Positions 7,576 through 16,478 of a stretch of DNA of 59,709 nt are shown piece by piece (within the stretch, counting starts at the first letter, position 1; each line of letters opens with the position of its first letter). The stretch comes from Duganella qianjiadongensis. GTDB lineage: Bacteria; Pseudomonadota; Gammaproteobacteria; Burkholderiales; Burkholderiaceae_D. The notes beneath the pieces were generated by a model. It had not been told where the DNA came from. It saw only the letters and a program-made list of their open reading frames with translations, and searched no databases. The stretch is from assembly GCF_009857915.1 (NCBI RefSeq), contig NZ_WWCM01000024.1:1-59709 (forward strand). Direction: 5' to 3'. Made by a program: the position numbers and the translations under genes.

Positions 7576-8343
7576 TCAGGGGGAGCTGGCTGGGTTGAAG
7601 GGCTGGCGGCAGGCCTGATCGCTTTCCCAGCGGCCCGCGCAGATCCGGCTGCGGCATAGCATGCCCTCTATCATTCCGAGCTGCTGGCAGCGTTGCAGAA
7701 GGTGGCCGGTATTATCGTTTGCCTGCCGTTCGACGATATCCCGGTTGCCTGTGCCTGTAGCGGACAGGTTGGTATTCCCATGTGCCACCAAGGCTGCCAG
7801 CAAAGCGGCATCGCGATCCATGCTGGCGTCGGCGGGGGGATTGCGCGGCGCTTTGTCAGGCAGCGTGGCAGGCTGGTTGGCGGGCAGGCTGGTTTTATGT
7901 GCGGGTGTTCTTTCATGGCGTGGTGCTGCATAGCTTGCCGTATGCCTTGCAGGCGGCTCGTCGATAACCGCGGTACTGACTATGTGCGCCGCTGCGCTTT
8001 CCGGACTGGGCGCAGCTTGTGCGGGGCGCGCAAGCAGGTCCGCTACTTCGGGCTTGCCTGCAGGGCCAGACATCGCTACTGCCATCGCCGGTTCGCTCCG
8101 GCGTGGCTGCAGATACCATGCGCTAGTGCAGATAATCGCGATCAGTATGCCCAGGCCGATGATCCACTGTTCGATGTTCCAGTGAGCTTGCGCCATGCGT
8201 GCAGGCCCCGTCTGCGCGCCGTGTTCCAGCTGCTGCAGTATGCGCCAGTTGTAGTTGCCCGCTTCCTGCACACTACTTTTCAGGTAGGGACGGAGACTGG
8301 CTTCCTGCGGCCTATTTTCAATAATATTGATCTGCTCTTTCAT
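7576..8343 (-). CDS. Membrane-anchored protein of unknown function at the T6SS locus edge
   Basis: About 255 residues from ATG 8343, which has AAGGAAAACGC upstream. The order is: a soluble N-terminus (MKEQINIIENRPQEASLRPY), one transmembrane helix (WIIGLGILIAIICTSAWYL, about residues 63-81), a long disordered Pro/Ala/His-rich linker, and a short Cys-containing C-terminal segment (LLQRCQQLGMIEGMLCRSRI then CAGRWESDQAC) with five cysteines, probably periplasmic and disulphide-bonded. I do not recognise the family. It is divergent from the M15 peptidase gene that opens the T6SS block, so an accessory role in T6SS is possible but unproven. Confidence 0.65.
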   Translation of the reverse strand: MKEQINIIENRPQEASLRPYLKSSVQEAGNYNWRILQQLEHGAQTGPARMAQAHWNIEQWIIGLGILIAIICTSAWYLQPRRSEPAMAVAMSGPAGKPEVADLLARPAQAAPSPESAAAHIVSTAVIDEPPARHTASYAAPRHERTPAHKTSLPANQPATLPDKAPRNPPADASMDRDAALLAALVAHGNTNLSATGTGNRDIVERQANDNTGHLLQRCQQLGMIEGMLCRSRICAGRWESDQACRQPFNPASSP

Positions 8344-8370
8344 GCGTTTTCCTTCAAGGATTAGTCTGTG

Positions 8371-8387
8371 CTGCTGACGTTCAGCAG
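8371..8387. promoter_or_regulatory. 17-bp dyad between divergent genes at the T6SS locus
   Basis: CTGCTGA-CGT-TCAGCAG: two perfectly complementary 7-base arms around 3 bases. It lies in the 85-base gap between the leftward membrane-anchored gene (start 8343) and the rightward M15 peptidase gene (start 8429). The position suits an operator controlling both, or a hairpin in the leader of the rightward gene. No regulator can be assigned. Confidence 0.4.
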
Positions 8388-8428
8388 TGTCCGGCGACTT
8401 CGGCCTGTTAGCTTTGATGGAGCGCACC

Positions 8429-9268
8429 ATGTTGCTTTTCTTTGTGCTGATGGCTTTTCTTGCTGCCTGTTTTAGCTGTTCGGTGCTGCTGTTTGCCCCT
8501 GTGCGTGAGGCCGTGCATGCGTGCCTGCGGACGATATGGCGAGGTGTTCGCCAGCCGTACTGGAATGGCGGACAGTCTCTGTCGGTGAGCATCAGCCGGA
8601 TGCTGGCGGGTACCGGTAGCCACCTGCGCGGGATGCATGCGTTTATTTGCCGGCGCTGGCTGCTGGCGCTGGCCGTGCTGGTGCTGCTGACAGTACCGGT
8701 GCTATTGGCGTTTCAGCTATCAGGTAAAGCCATGCTCGATGGCTTTCAAGGCAGCGGGCGCGATAGCAACGAACAGGTGCTGGCGCTACTGCAAGGCGAA
8801 CAGCTGACTGCACCGGTTGCTTTACCACCGCTGACCTTTACGACCGCAGAAGTGGTGCAACTACGTCCCATGCTCGATAGTGCCAATCGCAACTGGCAAT
8901 TGCTGGAACCGGGTTTCTCCCAGCGTCTGCTGCGGGTGTTTCGCGTGATGCGCGAACAGTACGGCTACGAGATGGCGATACTGGAAGGCTATCGCAGTCC
9001 GGAACGGCAGAACCAGCTGGCTCAGGCGGGCAGTAACGTCACCAATGCCCGTGCATTCCAGAGTTACCACCAGTTCGGCCTCGCCGCCGACTGCGCATTT
9101 CTGCGCGATGGCAAACTGCAGATATCGGAAAAAGACCCGTGGACGCTGCGCGGCTACCGGCTCTATGGCGAAGTGGCCGAAGCGGCCGGACTGCGCTGGG
9201 GAGGCCGCTGGGCCATGATGGATTTCGGTCACGTGGAGTTGCAGCAGGCTGGGCTGTTGCGTAAATAG
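8429..9268 (+). CDS. M15-family peptidoglycan peptidase, TagX-like, in the T6SS cluster
   Basis: About 279 residues. Two hydrophobic segments (residues 1-24 and 77-96) anchor a periplasmic domain with the zinc-peptidase M15 (VanY/DdcY-like) signatures: EGYRSPERQNQL, SYHQFGLAADCAF (His214 and Asp221) and GHVEL (His268), the usual His/Asp/His zinc ligands. In Acinetobacter, TagX, a peptidase of this kind in the T6SS cluster, cuts cell-wall peptides so that the secretion apparatus can cross the wall; the same role is inferred here. I chose ATG 8429 because GGAG sits 6 bases upstream; GTG 8387 or ATG 8417 would add 14 or 4 residues. It precedes tssM. Confidence 0.82.
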   Translation: MLLFFVLMAFLAACFSCSVLLFAPVREAVHACLRTIWRGVRQPYWNGGQSLSVSISRMLAGTGSHLRGMHAFICRRWLLALAVLVLLTVPVLLAFQLSGKAMLDGFQGSGRDSNEQVLALLQGEQLTAPVALPPLTFTTAEVVQLRPMLDSANRNWQLLEPGFSQRLLRVFRVMREQYGYEMAILEGYRSPERQNQLAQAGSNVTNARAFQSYHQFGLAADCAFLRDGKLQISEKDPWTLRGYRLYGEVAEAAGLRWGGRWAMMDFGHVELQQAGLLRK

Positions 9269-9361
9269 TGCCGCTGGTCATACATTGTTTTGACGCAAGA
9301 AAAGCCACCATGTGTAGTGGCAACATTGGCCGGTCCGCCTGCTGCTACGGCGCCATTTCTT

Positions 9362-12300
9362 ATGCTGGCCAACCTCATGATGCGACGTCTCTGGTATTTT
9401 CTGACCGAACCCCGCCAACTCGCGCTAGCAGGACTGGCTGCGGCTATGGCCGTCTGCTTCGTCGGCGCCCAGTTGCTGGAACTGGCGCTGCTCTGGGCCG
9501 TGCTGGCGGTGCTGCTGCTGGTGCTGGGGGCGCTGCTGGTGTGGCTGTGGCGGCGTCGCCATGCGGCACGCGAGACCGCCCAGCTGGCATCGGCCATAGG
9601 CGACGCCGCTAGCGGCCAGGAGTCTTTGCAGCAAGAGCGTAGCGGGGAAGAGCTACGTCAGCTACGCGAGGCGTTGCTGAAAGCGATCGCCACGTTGCGC
9701 AGTTCGCGTCTGGGCGCCGTCTCGGGCCAGCGGGCACTGTACGAGCTGCCCTGGTATATGGTGATCGGCAATCCGGCGGCAGGGAAGAGTACAGCGATTG
9801 CCAACTCCGGCCTGCAGTTTCCCGTTGCGGAGGGCAAGGTGCTGCAGGGCGTGGGCGGCACGCGCCAGTGCGACTGGTTCTTCACCACCGAAGGCATACT
9901 GCTCGATACGGCGGGACGCTATTCGGTGCAGGACGAACATCGGCCGGAGTGGTATGGCTTCCTTGATCTGCTGCGCAAACACCGCCAGCGGGCGCCTATC
10001 AATGGCATCCTGATCGCAGTCAGCATTGCCGAACTGCGCGCTGCGGATCCTGCTGCAGGCATACAGCTGGCGCGCAGCCTGCGCAAACGTGTACAGGACC
10101 TGATCGAGCGACTGCAGGTGTTTGCCCCCGTGTATGTGGTGTTCACCAAGGCCGACCTGATTGCCGGCTTTGGCGATTTTTTTGCCAGCACGGAGCGCAG
10201 TGAGCGCGAGCGTGTGTGGGGCGCTACCATGCCATACAAGCGCAAGAGCGCCAGCCAGCAGATCATGGCGTTTTTCGATCAGAGTTTTGACGAGCTGTGT
10301 GCCGGCCTGAAAGACCTGAGTATCGCGAATATGAGCCAGCAACGGCGCGAGCGCATGGCCCCAGGGATATTCACTTTTCCGCAGGAGTTTGCCACCATCA
10401 GGGCGCCACTGCGGGCCTTTCTGGCGACGCTGTTCGAAGAGAATCCTTACCAGTTCAAGCCTGTTTTTCGCGGTTACTACTTCACCAGCGCGCTGCAGGA
10501 AGGCCAGAGCGACAGTGCTCAGGCACAGCGGCTGGCGCAGCGCTATGCGCTAGGCCGGGCTGACGTGCCGCGCACACAGGAAGCGGGACAATCAGGCTAC
10601 TTTCTGCTACAGCTGTTCCGGCAGGTGATCTTTGCGGACAAGGATCTGGTCTCGCATTACGCCAGCCGCCGGCGGGTGCGGCTAAGTTATGCAGTATTCT
10701 TTGTCGCGGTGCTGCTACTGGGAACGGCCTTAGGCGGCTGGAGCTGGTCGTATCTGTCCAACCGCCAGCTGGTGAACAATGTGCAGGCCGATCTGGATAA
10801 AGTACTCAGGCTGCAGGACAAACGTATCGATTTGCAGGCCCGTCTGGAAGCGCTGGAGATACTGCAGGATAGGCTGGAACAGCTGGAACGCTACCGCAAC
10901 GATAGGCCATGGAGTCTGCGTTTCGGGCTGTATCAGGGCGAATTGCTGGAGCAGAAATTACGGGCCGAATATTTTGCCGGAGTCCGGCAGATCATGCTGG
11001 CGCCGGTGGTCGCGAATCTGGAGGCGCTGCTGGCGGAAATGAATGCCCATGCAGATCAGCTGCAACTGGCGCCTGCGCCTACAGCCGGAACTACGGGGCG
11101 GCAGTTCCAGGATGCCTCGCCGCTCAACGTGGACGATAGCTACAATGCGCTGAAAAGCTATCTGATGCTGGCCGATCCGTCACATGCCGAAGCGGGCCAC
11201 CTGAACGATCAGCTTACACGCTACTGGCGTGGCTGGCTGGAGAGCAATCGCGGCAATATGACGCGCGAGCAGCTCGTGCGTAGCGCGGAACGCCTGATGA
11301 CCTTCTATCTGGGACAGATTGCTGATCCGGCATGGCCGCGCATTGAAACCCGGCTGGCGCTGGTGGATCAGGCACGCGAGAATTTGCGGCGGGTGGTGCG
11401 TGGTCTGCCAGCGCGCGAGCGCGTGTATGGCGAAATCCGTGCGCGCGCCAACACGCGCTTTCCGGCGCTGACGGTGGCACGCATGGTGGGCGAGCAGGAT
11501 CAGGCGCTGATTACGGGCAGCAGTGTGGTGAATGGCGCCTATACGCGTGAAGCATGGGAGAAGTTTGTGCAGCCAGCGCTACGGGAGGCCGCCACGCATG
11601 ATCTGCAGAGCGCCGACTGGGTGCTGAAATCGGCTGCGCGTGATGACCTGACGCTGGAAGGCAGTCCGGAGCAGATACAGAAAGGGCTGCTGCAGCTGTA
11701 TCAGGCCGATTACGTGCGCGAGTGGCAGAAGTTTGTACAGGGTGTGAATATCGCCCCTCTGCATGGTTTCGACGCTGCGGTGGTAGCGGTAAACCGGCTG
11801 GGCGATCCGGTCGCCTCGCCCCTGCTGAAACTGTTCTCGTCTATCGCGCAGCAGACTAGCTGGGATAACGCCGGCACAGCGCGAGCCGAAGTGGCGCAGG
11901 CCAGATCGGGATTGCTGGAGTGGTTTAACAGCGTGGTACTGCGCCGGACGTCGCCTCCAGCCAGCATTAACGTGCCGCTGCCTGCCGCTGGCGCTGCGGG
12001 AACGATAGGCCGCGAATTCTCCGTTTTCTCGCATCTGGTCGCCGGCGGTGATAAGGACGCTACGCTGATGCGGACCTATCTGGAGGCTCTGGCACGCGTG
12101 CGTGGCCGGCTTAATCAGCTGAAGAATCAGGGCGACCCCGGTCCGGGTGCACGCCAGCTGATGCAGCAGACGCTGGAAGGCACGGGGTCGGAACTGGCGG
12201 ATGCCCTGCGGCTGGTGGATGAGCAGATGCTGACCGGCGCGAGCGACGCGCACAAGCAACTGCTACGTCCGCTGCTGGTACGCCCGCTGATGCAGACCTT

Positions 12301-13054
12301 TGCCGTTCTGGTGGCGCCAGTGGAGGCAGAACTCAACAAAACATGGGTGGCGCAGGTCTACGGACCTTTCCGGCAGTCGCTGGCGCACAAGTATCCGTTC
12401 TCGCCGGCCGCGCGCGAAGAGGCGAGCGCAGAGGATATAGGCCGCATCTTCGGGCCCGAAGGCGCAATCGCGCGTTACAGCAGCAGCGTCATGGGGGCAT
12501 TGGTGATCCGGCGTGGCGATCTGCTGGCGGCGAGAACGTGGGCGGAGATGGGCATACAGCTGTCTCCTGCGATGGCGGCGCGGCTGGCCGGCTGGATGGC
12601 TCCTGCCGGAACCGCGGCCGCGACGGCACGCAGCACCGCTGCGCAAACGCTGTTCCAGTTGCAGCCCATGCCTGCCCAGGGTGCCATGGAATACACCATC
12701 GACATCGACGGGCAGCAGCTACGCTACCGCAATACGCCGCCGCAGTGGGCCAGCATGGTACATCCGGCGGGACAGGGCGGCTCCGGTGCAAGGATCACTG
12801 CGGTGGCGCTGGATGGCCGCAGCATCGAGGTCTTTAACGAAAGCGGACCGGCTGGCCTGAAGCGCATGATAGAGGCTGCCAGCAAGCAGAAGCGCGAGGG
12901 CGGTGTATTCGAACTGCACTGGCAGGCGGGTGGCTTGAATATTCCCGTGGCGCTGAAGATCATCAGTAGTCCCGAGAGTGCCGTTGCCGAATCGGGCGAA
13001 TCCGGTCTGCGCGGTCTGCAGCTGCCTGAAAGTATAGTGGGGGCGCAGCCGTGA
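9362..13054 (+). CDS. tssM: Type VI secretion membrane-complex protein TssM (IcmF)
   Basis: About 1230 residues. An N-terminal pair of membrane helices (about residues 18-65) is followed by a cytoplasmic NTPase-like domain with Walker A GNPAAGKST (about residue 136) and LDTAGRYSVQ. A third helix (VFFVAVLLLGTALGGWSW) leads into the large periplasmic domain, ending in the TssM C-terminal beta domain that contacts TssJ. Length is normal for the family. The start is uncertain: no strong ribosome-binding site precedes the candidate ATGs at 9362, 9377 and 9380, and a TTG at 9290 is possible. It overlaps tagF by GTGA. TssM forms the trans-envelope complex with TssL and the lipoprotein TssJ; tssJ is not in this window. 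Confidence 0.95.
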   Translation: MLANLMMRRLWYFLTEPRQLALAGLAAAMAVCFVGAQLLELALLWAVLAVLLLVLGALLVWLWRRRHAARETAQLASAIGDAASGQESLQQERSGEELRQLREALLKAIATLRSSRLGAVSGQRALYELPWYMVIGNPAAGKSTAIANSGLQFPVAEGKVLQGVGGTRQCDWFFTTEGILLDTAGRYSVQDEHRPEWYGFLDLLRKHRQRAPINGILIAVSIAELRAADPAAGIQLARSLRKRVQDLIERLQVFAPVYVVFTKADLIAGFGDFFASTERSERERVWGATMPYKRKSASQQIMAFFDQSFDELCAGLKDLSIANMSQQRRERMAPGIFTFPQEFATIRAPLRAFLATLFEENPYQFKPVFRGYYFTSALQEGQSDSAQAQRLAQRYALGRADVPRTQEAGQSGYFLLQLFRQVIFADKDLVSHYASRRRVRLSYAVFFVAVLLLGTALGGWSWSYLSNRQLVNNVQADLDKVLRLQDKRIDLQARLEALEILQDRLEQLERYRNDRPWSLRFGLYQGELLEQKLRAEYFAGVRQIMLAPVVANLEALLAEMNAHADQLQLAPAPTAGTTGRQFQDASPLNVDDSYNALKSYLMLADPSHAEAGHLNDQLTRYWRGWLESNRGNMTREQLVRSAERLMTFYLGQIADPAWPRIETRLALVDQARENLRRVVRGLPARERVYGEIRARANTRFPALTVARMVGEQDQALITGSSVVNGAYTREAWEKFVQPALREAATHDLQSADWVLKSAARDDLTLEGSPEQIQKGLLQLYQADYVREWQKFVQGVNIAPLHGFDAAVVAVNRLGDPVASPLLKLFSSIAQQTSWDNAGTARAEVAQARSGLLEWFNSVVLRRTSPPASINVPLPAAGAAGTIGREFSVFSHLVAGGDKDATLMRTYLEALARVRGRLNQLKNQGDPGPGARQLMQQTLEGTGSELADALRLVDEQMLTGASDAHKQLLRPLLVRPLMQTFAVLVAPVEAELNKTWVAQVYGPFRQSLAHKYPFSPAAREEASAEDIGRIFGPEGAIARYSSSVMGALVIRRGDLLAARTWAEMGIQLSPAMAARLAGWMAPAGTAAATARSTAAQTLFQLQPMPAQGAMEYTIDIDGQQLRYRNTPPQWASMVHPAGQGGSGARITAVALDGRSIEVFNESGPAGLKRMIEAASKQKREGGVFELHWQAGGLNIPVALKIISSPESAVAESGESGLRGLQLPESIVGAQP

Positions 13055-14028
13055 GCGGCGTCGAACCGCGCGTGCAGCATGCCCGCATCGCCTACTTCGG
13101 CAAGCTGCCTGCGTGTGCCGATTTTATCAAGGCAGCCGAACACGCATCCATGCTGAATCTGCTCGATACATGGCTGGCCGAAGTGATGAGTGCGCTGAGT
13201 GCCGAGCCTCGCTGGAAGCTGCACTATGATGCCTTGCTGCCGCTGGATTTTGCGTTCGTCGGCACGCGTAGCAAGCATGCCATCGCGGGCCAGTTACGCG
13301 CCAGCGGCGATAGTTCGCGGCGGCGTTTCCCATTTCTGTGTGCGAGCCTGATCGAGGTGGCGGAGGCGCCCAGCTTCCTGCCGTTAAGCCCCCTGGTGCT
13401 GGCACCGCTTTGGCAGCGGCTGGGCTTACTGGCAGGTAGCGCCTGCAGTGCCGTGGACCCGGTCTTATCCTTGCAAACGCTGACCACCAGCAGTGTGGAA
13501 GTCGACAGCCGGACGGACCAGCAGGAGCAGTGCTTTGCCGCTTTTGTCGAGCAGCACAGCCTCGCAGCGCTGGAAGCCATGCTAGCCAGCCGGCAGATCA
13601 GGCAGCTCATACTGGCTCTGGGGCTATTGCTGCAGCCAGTGCGCCGCAGCGGGGCAGAACGCCTCGATAAGAGCCTGGTTTTGCCGCTGCCTATGGCAAC
13701 GGATCACCGGGCATCTGTAGCAGCGTTCTGGCTGGCGCTGGTGGTGCCGTTCCTGCTGGCGGCAGATTTCGAACTGTGCGTTTTTATGGGGCAGCAGCGT
13801 GGCCAGTGCGTTCTGGTGCTGGGGTTTGGGGGCGCAGCGCCGGAGACCCTGCAAGCCATCATCGATCCCCTGTATGCAGTGGAGCAGCAGATCACTTTCG
13901 AGTACACAGGCTGGGTAGATGAACTGATATCTGGCGATGCGGATGTGCAGAAGCTGTCAGCCTATCTCGATCAGGGACAGTTATCGCTACGCTCCGTGAT
14001 CGCACTATTTCAAGAGACGTTTCGCTGA
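13051..14028 (+). CDS. tagF: Type VI secretion-associated protein TagF (ImpM)
   Basis: A 325-residue protein with the TagF N-terminal signature (AYFGKLPACADFIKA, then RRRFPFLCASLIE). TagF is a post-translational repressor of T6SS assembly in Pseudomonas, antagonised by the PpkA/Fha phosphorylation branch; it often lies directly after tssM, as here. The start is GTG overlapping the tssM stop. The second half is less conserved. No ppkA, pppA or fha gene is present in the window, so the matching activation branch is missing or encoded elsewhere. Confidence 0.9.
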   Translation: MSGVEPRVQHARIAYFGKLPACADFIKAAEHASMLNLLDTWLAEVMSALSAEPRWKLHYDALLPLDFAFVGTRSKHAIAGQLRASGDSSRRRFPFLCASLIEVAEAPSFLPLSPLVLAPLWQRLGLLAGSACSAVDPVLSLQTLTTSSVEVDSRTDQQEQCFAAFVEQHSLAALEAMLASRQIRQLILALGLLLQPVRRSGAERLDKSLVLPLPMATDHRASVAAFWLALVVPFLLAADFELCVFMGQQRGQCVLVLGFGGAAPETLQAIIDPLYAVEQQITFEYTGWVDELISGDADVQKLSAYLDQGQLSLRSVIALFQETFR

Positions 14029-14041
14029 AAGGAGTTCCCTC

Positions 14042-14851
14042 ATGCCGACCTGCCGCAGTCTGTTTCCGCCGGTAGCCTTGCTGATTGCCGCACTAGCGCC
14101 GCAAGCTCCAGCTCAAGTGCCAACGCCAGTGCCAGTGCCAGTGCCTTCATCTGCCGGTGCAGCAAAGGTCGTCGTTCAGGGAGCCGTGCCGGACGAAGCT
14201 AGCAAGGCTGCCCTGCTGGCACGTCTGCGCGAACTGTATGGTGCGGAGCGGGTCGTGGATCAGCTGGCCGTCGCCAGCGTAGCCATGCCTGCTAACTGGC
14301 ATGGCTACGTACAGAAGCTGATACAGCCCAACCTGAAGCTGGTCAGCAAGGGCGAACTGCGTATCGAGGGGAATAATGTCAGCCTGCGCGGCGAAGTGGC
14401 GAACGAAGCCCAGCGGCAGCAGCTGGCCAGCGATATGGCGGCGAGCCTGAATCCTACCTACACGTTCAGCAATGGACTGCGCGTGCATGCTGCCGAGCAG
14501 TCGCTGCTCGATGCAACGCTGGCGCGCCGCATTATCGAGTTCGAGAGCGGTAAGGCTGCACTGGCCGATTCAGGCAAACACATACTGGATGAGATGGCGC
14601 TGGCGCTACTCAAAGTGAATGGCAAGATGGTGGAAGTCATAGGCCATACCGACAATGTCGGTGTGCGCGAACGGAATCTGGCTTTGAGTCTGGCGCGGGC
14701 CGAGGCAGTGCGCGCGTATCTGGGGGAGAAGGGCATACCGCAGGCGCAGATACAGGTGGCTGGTCAGGGACCGGACCGGCCAGTTGCCGACAATGGCAGC
14801 GCCGACGGGCGGGCGCGTAACCGCCGTATCGAGTTCCGCGTTATGCCTTAG
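14042..14851 (+). CDS. BON-OmpA periplasmic/outer-membrane protein of the T6SS cluster
   Basis: A 269-residue protein with a signal peptide ending near APA, then a low-complexity PTPVPVPVP linker, BON-like repeats (VVVQGAVPDEASKAALLARL and ELRIEGNNVSLRGEVANEAQ), and a C-terminal OmpA_C peptidoglycan-binding domain (IIEFESGKAAL, GHTDNVGVRERNLALSLARA, GQGPDRPVADN, NRRIEFRV). TssL in this locus lacks its own peptidoglycan-binding domain, so this separate protein probably anchors the complex to the wall, as TagL-type proteins do. ATG 14042 is preceded by AAAGGAG. It is the last gene of the rightward run and is convergent with tssL. Confidence 0.85.
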   Translation: MPTCRSLFPPVALLIAALAPQAPAQVPTPVPVPVPSSAGAAKVVVQGAVPDEASKAALLARLRELYGAERVVDQLAVASVAMPANWHGYVQKLIQPNLKLVSKGELRIEGNNVSLRGEVANEAQRQQLASDMAASLNPTYTFSNGLRVHAAEQSLLDATLARRIIEFESGKAALADSGKHILDEMALALLKVNGKMVEVIGHTDNVGVRERNLALSLARAEAVRAYLGEKGIPQAQIQVAGQGPDRPVADNGSADGRARNRRIEFRVMP

Positions 14852-14859
14852 CGCTACGG

Positions 14860-15642
14860 TTATGGCAGGCTGATACTGACCCAGGCCGGGCGTGGCGGCA
14901 GTTTGACCAGATCATGGTAGCCGGCCAGCGTCTCCTGCGTATTGTGCCGTAGTGAGGCGGCTAGCCAGCCAAAGCTGCCCACAGCCACTAGCGCAAAAAT
15001 GGCGCAGGCAGACCAGATAGGCGTGTGGCTGCGTAGCTTGTTGACGATCTGGTCGGGCCGCTGTGCCTGTGGCGCAAAGCCTTTGCTCTTGCCCTGCAAG
15101 CTGGCGATTTCTTCGCCCAGACGTGCAGTCAGATAGGCCAGCTTGTCCTGACCGTCGAGCGCGTAGCGCCCCTTGAAGCCGATGAGTAGGCACATCTGGA
15201 ACACCTGCAGGGCTGCCAGCCGCGCCACGCCGCCGGAGCGTAGCACTTCCAGCCTATCGAAGAAGTGTTCGCCAGCAAGCTGGTCGCCAAAAATGGCCAG
15301 TTGCAGGGGGCGGCGCTCCCAGCCCGCGCGCAGAGCAAAGTCCGAGCCGAGGATGATTTCATCGAGCGCTGCGCAGTAAGCGTATTTGGCAGCCTCGATG
15401 TCTTCGCTCTGTGCACGGAGTTTGCGTGCATCGCGGTCGAAATCCGCAAGCAGGGCCGTAATGCTATTGAAGAACTGGGTATCTTCAGGTGGCGTGCTGC
15501 CGTTCTTCAGCATGTACAGCAGGTAGAACCCGTCGGCCAGCAGATCGACCAGTGTCTGGCTATGCCCGTAGCCGGGCTGCTGCTGGCGGCGCTGGCCGCC
15601 CATCAGCGTAGGAATGGCGCGCCTCTCTACTTGTAGGTTCAT
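14860..15642 (-). CDS. tssL: Type VI secretion membrane-complex protein TssL (DotU/IcmH)
   Basis: About 260 residues. The cytoplasmic DotU-type helical domain has LVDLLADGFYLLYMLKNG, KYAYCAALDEIIL and FQMCLLIGFKGRYAL, and one C-terminal transmembrane helix (about IWSACAIFALVAVGSFGWLA) is followed by a short periplasmic tail. It has no OmpA domain. The start at 15642 is set by GGGAG 8 bases upstream; the open frame continues to 15795 but that part is not TssL-like. It is the only leftward gene of the cluster. In typical loci tssK and tssJ accompany tssL; here neither is present. Confidence 0.92.
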   Translation of the reverse strand: MNLQVERRAIPTLMGGQRRQQQPGYGHSQTLVDLLADGFYLLYMLKNGSTPPEDTQFFNSITALLADFDRDARKLRAQSEDIEAAKYAYCAALDEIILGSDFALRAGWERRPLQLAIFGDQLAGEHFFDRLEVLRSGGVARLAALQVFQMCLLIGFKGRYALDGQDKLAYLTARLGEEIASLQGKSKGFAPQAQRPDQIVNKLRSHTPIWSACAIFALVAVGSFGWLAASLRHNTQETLAGYHDLVKLPPRPAWVSISLP

Positions 15643-15840
15643 GCTGCTATCTCCCTGATGATATTGGTATGCCTGCTGGTCTGCGCCGCAAGCCGTATTA
15701 GAGGCTATCGATGCAACGGCATGCTTGTGGTCGCGCAAACTTCTTTCGTAGATGCATTTACTTGCGTATGCGCAATGGTCTGCTGGAGCGTTCATGAATA
15801 ATGGCTTCCTCCCAGTCTGATGACGCGAAAGGAGCGAATC

Positions 15841-16443
15841 ATGTCTATCTTGCGTAATGGGCGGCCTATGCTGGCGCTGGCAGTGCTGCTGTCGGCGTGT
15901 GCGACAGATGGCGCATTGGTCCGCAGTGACAGGCTGCAGCCCGTCAATCTGGAACGCAGCCTGGCGGAAGCCGATACGGCGCTGGTGGCGGGCCGCAACG
16001 AGCAGGCGCAGGAGCTTCTGAAAAATGCCGCTGCCGCCTATCCGGCGGATAAAGCACCGTGGCTACGTCTGGCGCAATTCAAATTCGATCGGGCCAGTTA
16101 CGGCGAGGCCATCATGGCTGCGCTGGAAGCCCTGCAGCGTGACCCGGCCGATAAGCTGGGCAACAGCATCGTGGCGGTGAGCGGCTTGCGCCTGTCGACC
16201 AAAGCACTGGCTGATCTGAGCCAGCAGAACAATCTGAACGGCTCCTTGCGATCGGAAGCGTCCGATCTGGCACGGCTGCTGCGCGCCAGTCTGGGCGAGG
16301 AGGTGCTGGTGCCTAACGCCGCTACTCCGCCGCGCAAATCCCTAGCCGGCGGGGCTCCCGTACGCAAAGCCACGGCCACACCGCCGGGGGCCAAAACGGC
16401 GACCCAGAGCAGCAGTAATGATCCTTTCAGCGGCTTGAAGTAA
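15841..16443 (+). CDS. Lipoprotein with helical (TPR-like) repeats at the head of the tssB-C-hcp operon
   Basis: About 200 residues. The signal sequence ends in a lipobox (AVLLSAC), so Cys is probably lipidated. The mature part has TPR-like helices (AEADTALVAGRNEQAQELLK, then APWLRLAQFKFDRASYGEAI) and a disordered C-terminal tail. Similar lipoproteins precede tssB in many betaproteobacterial T6SS loci; their role is unsettled. It is not TssJ, which is a short all-beta lipoprotein. The start at 15841 has GAAAGGAG upstream, in preference to the upstream in-frame ATG at 15820. It is divergent from tssL. Confidence 0.8.
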   Translation: MSILRNGRPMLALAVLLSACATDGALVRSDRLQPVNLERSLAEADTALVAGRNEQAQELLKNAAAAYPADKAPWLRLAQFKFDRASYGEAIMAALEALQRDPADKLGNSIVAVSGLRLSTKALADLSQQNNLNGSLRSEASDLARLLRASLGEEVLVPNAATPPRKSLAGGAPVRKATATPPGAKTATQSSSNDPFSGLK

Positions 16444-16478
16444 GCGACCGATAGCAGTGCATTTGACAGGAGGCTGGC

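Noticed and set aside
7445..7618. Short rightward frame with a GAGG site upstream of the T6SS block
   Set aside because: It overlaps the end of a better supported leftward gene, and its translation shows no protein-like features.
14100..14155. CCAGTG tandem in the BON-OmpA gene and the Pro/Val-rich repeat in the DUF2760 gene (30110-30190) considered as DNA repeats
   Set aside because: Both are in-frame low-complexity Pro/Val linkers of coding sequence rather than mobile or regulatory repeats.
15841..16443. Lipoprotein considered as TssJ
   Set aside because: TssJ is a short beta-sandwich lipoprotein; this one is helical with TPR-like repeats and a disordered tail.
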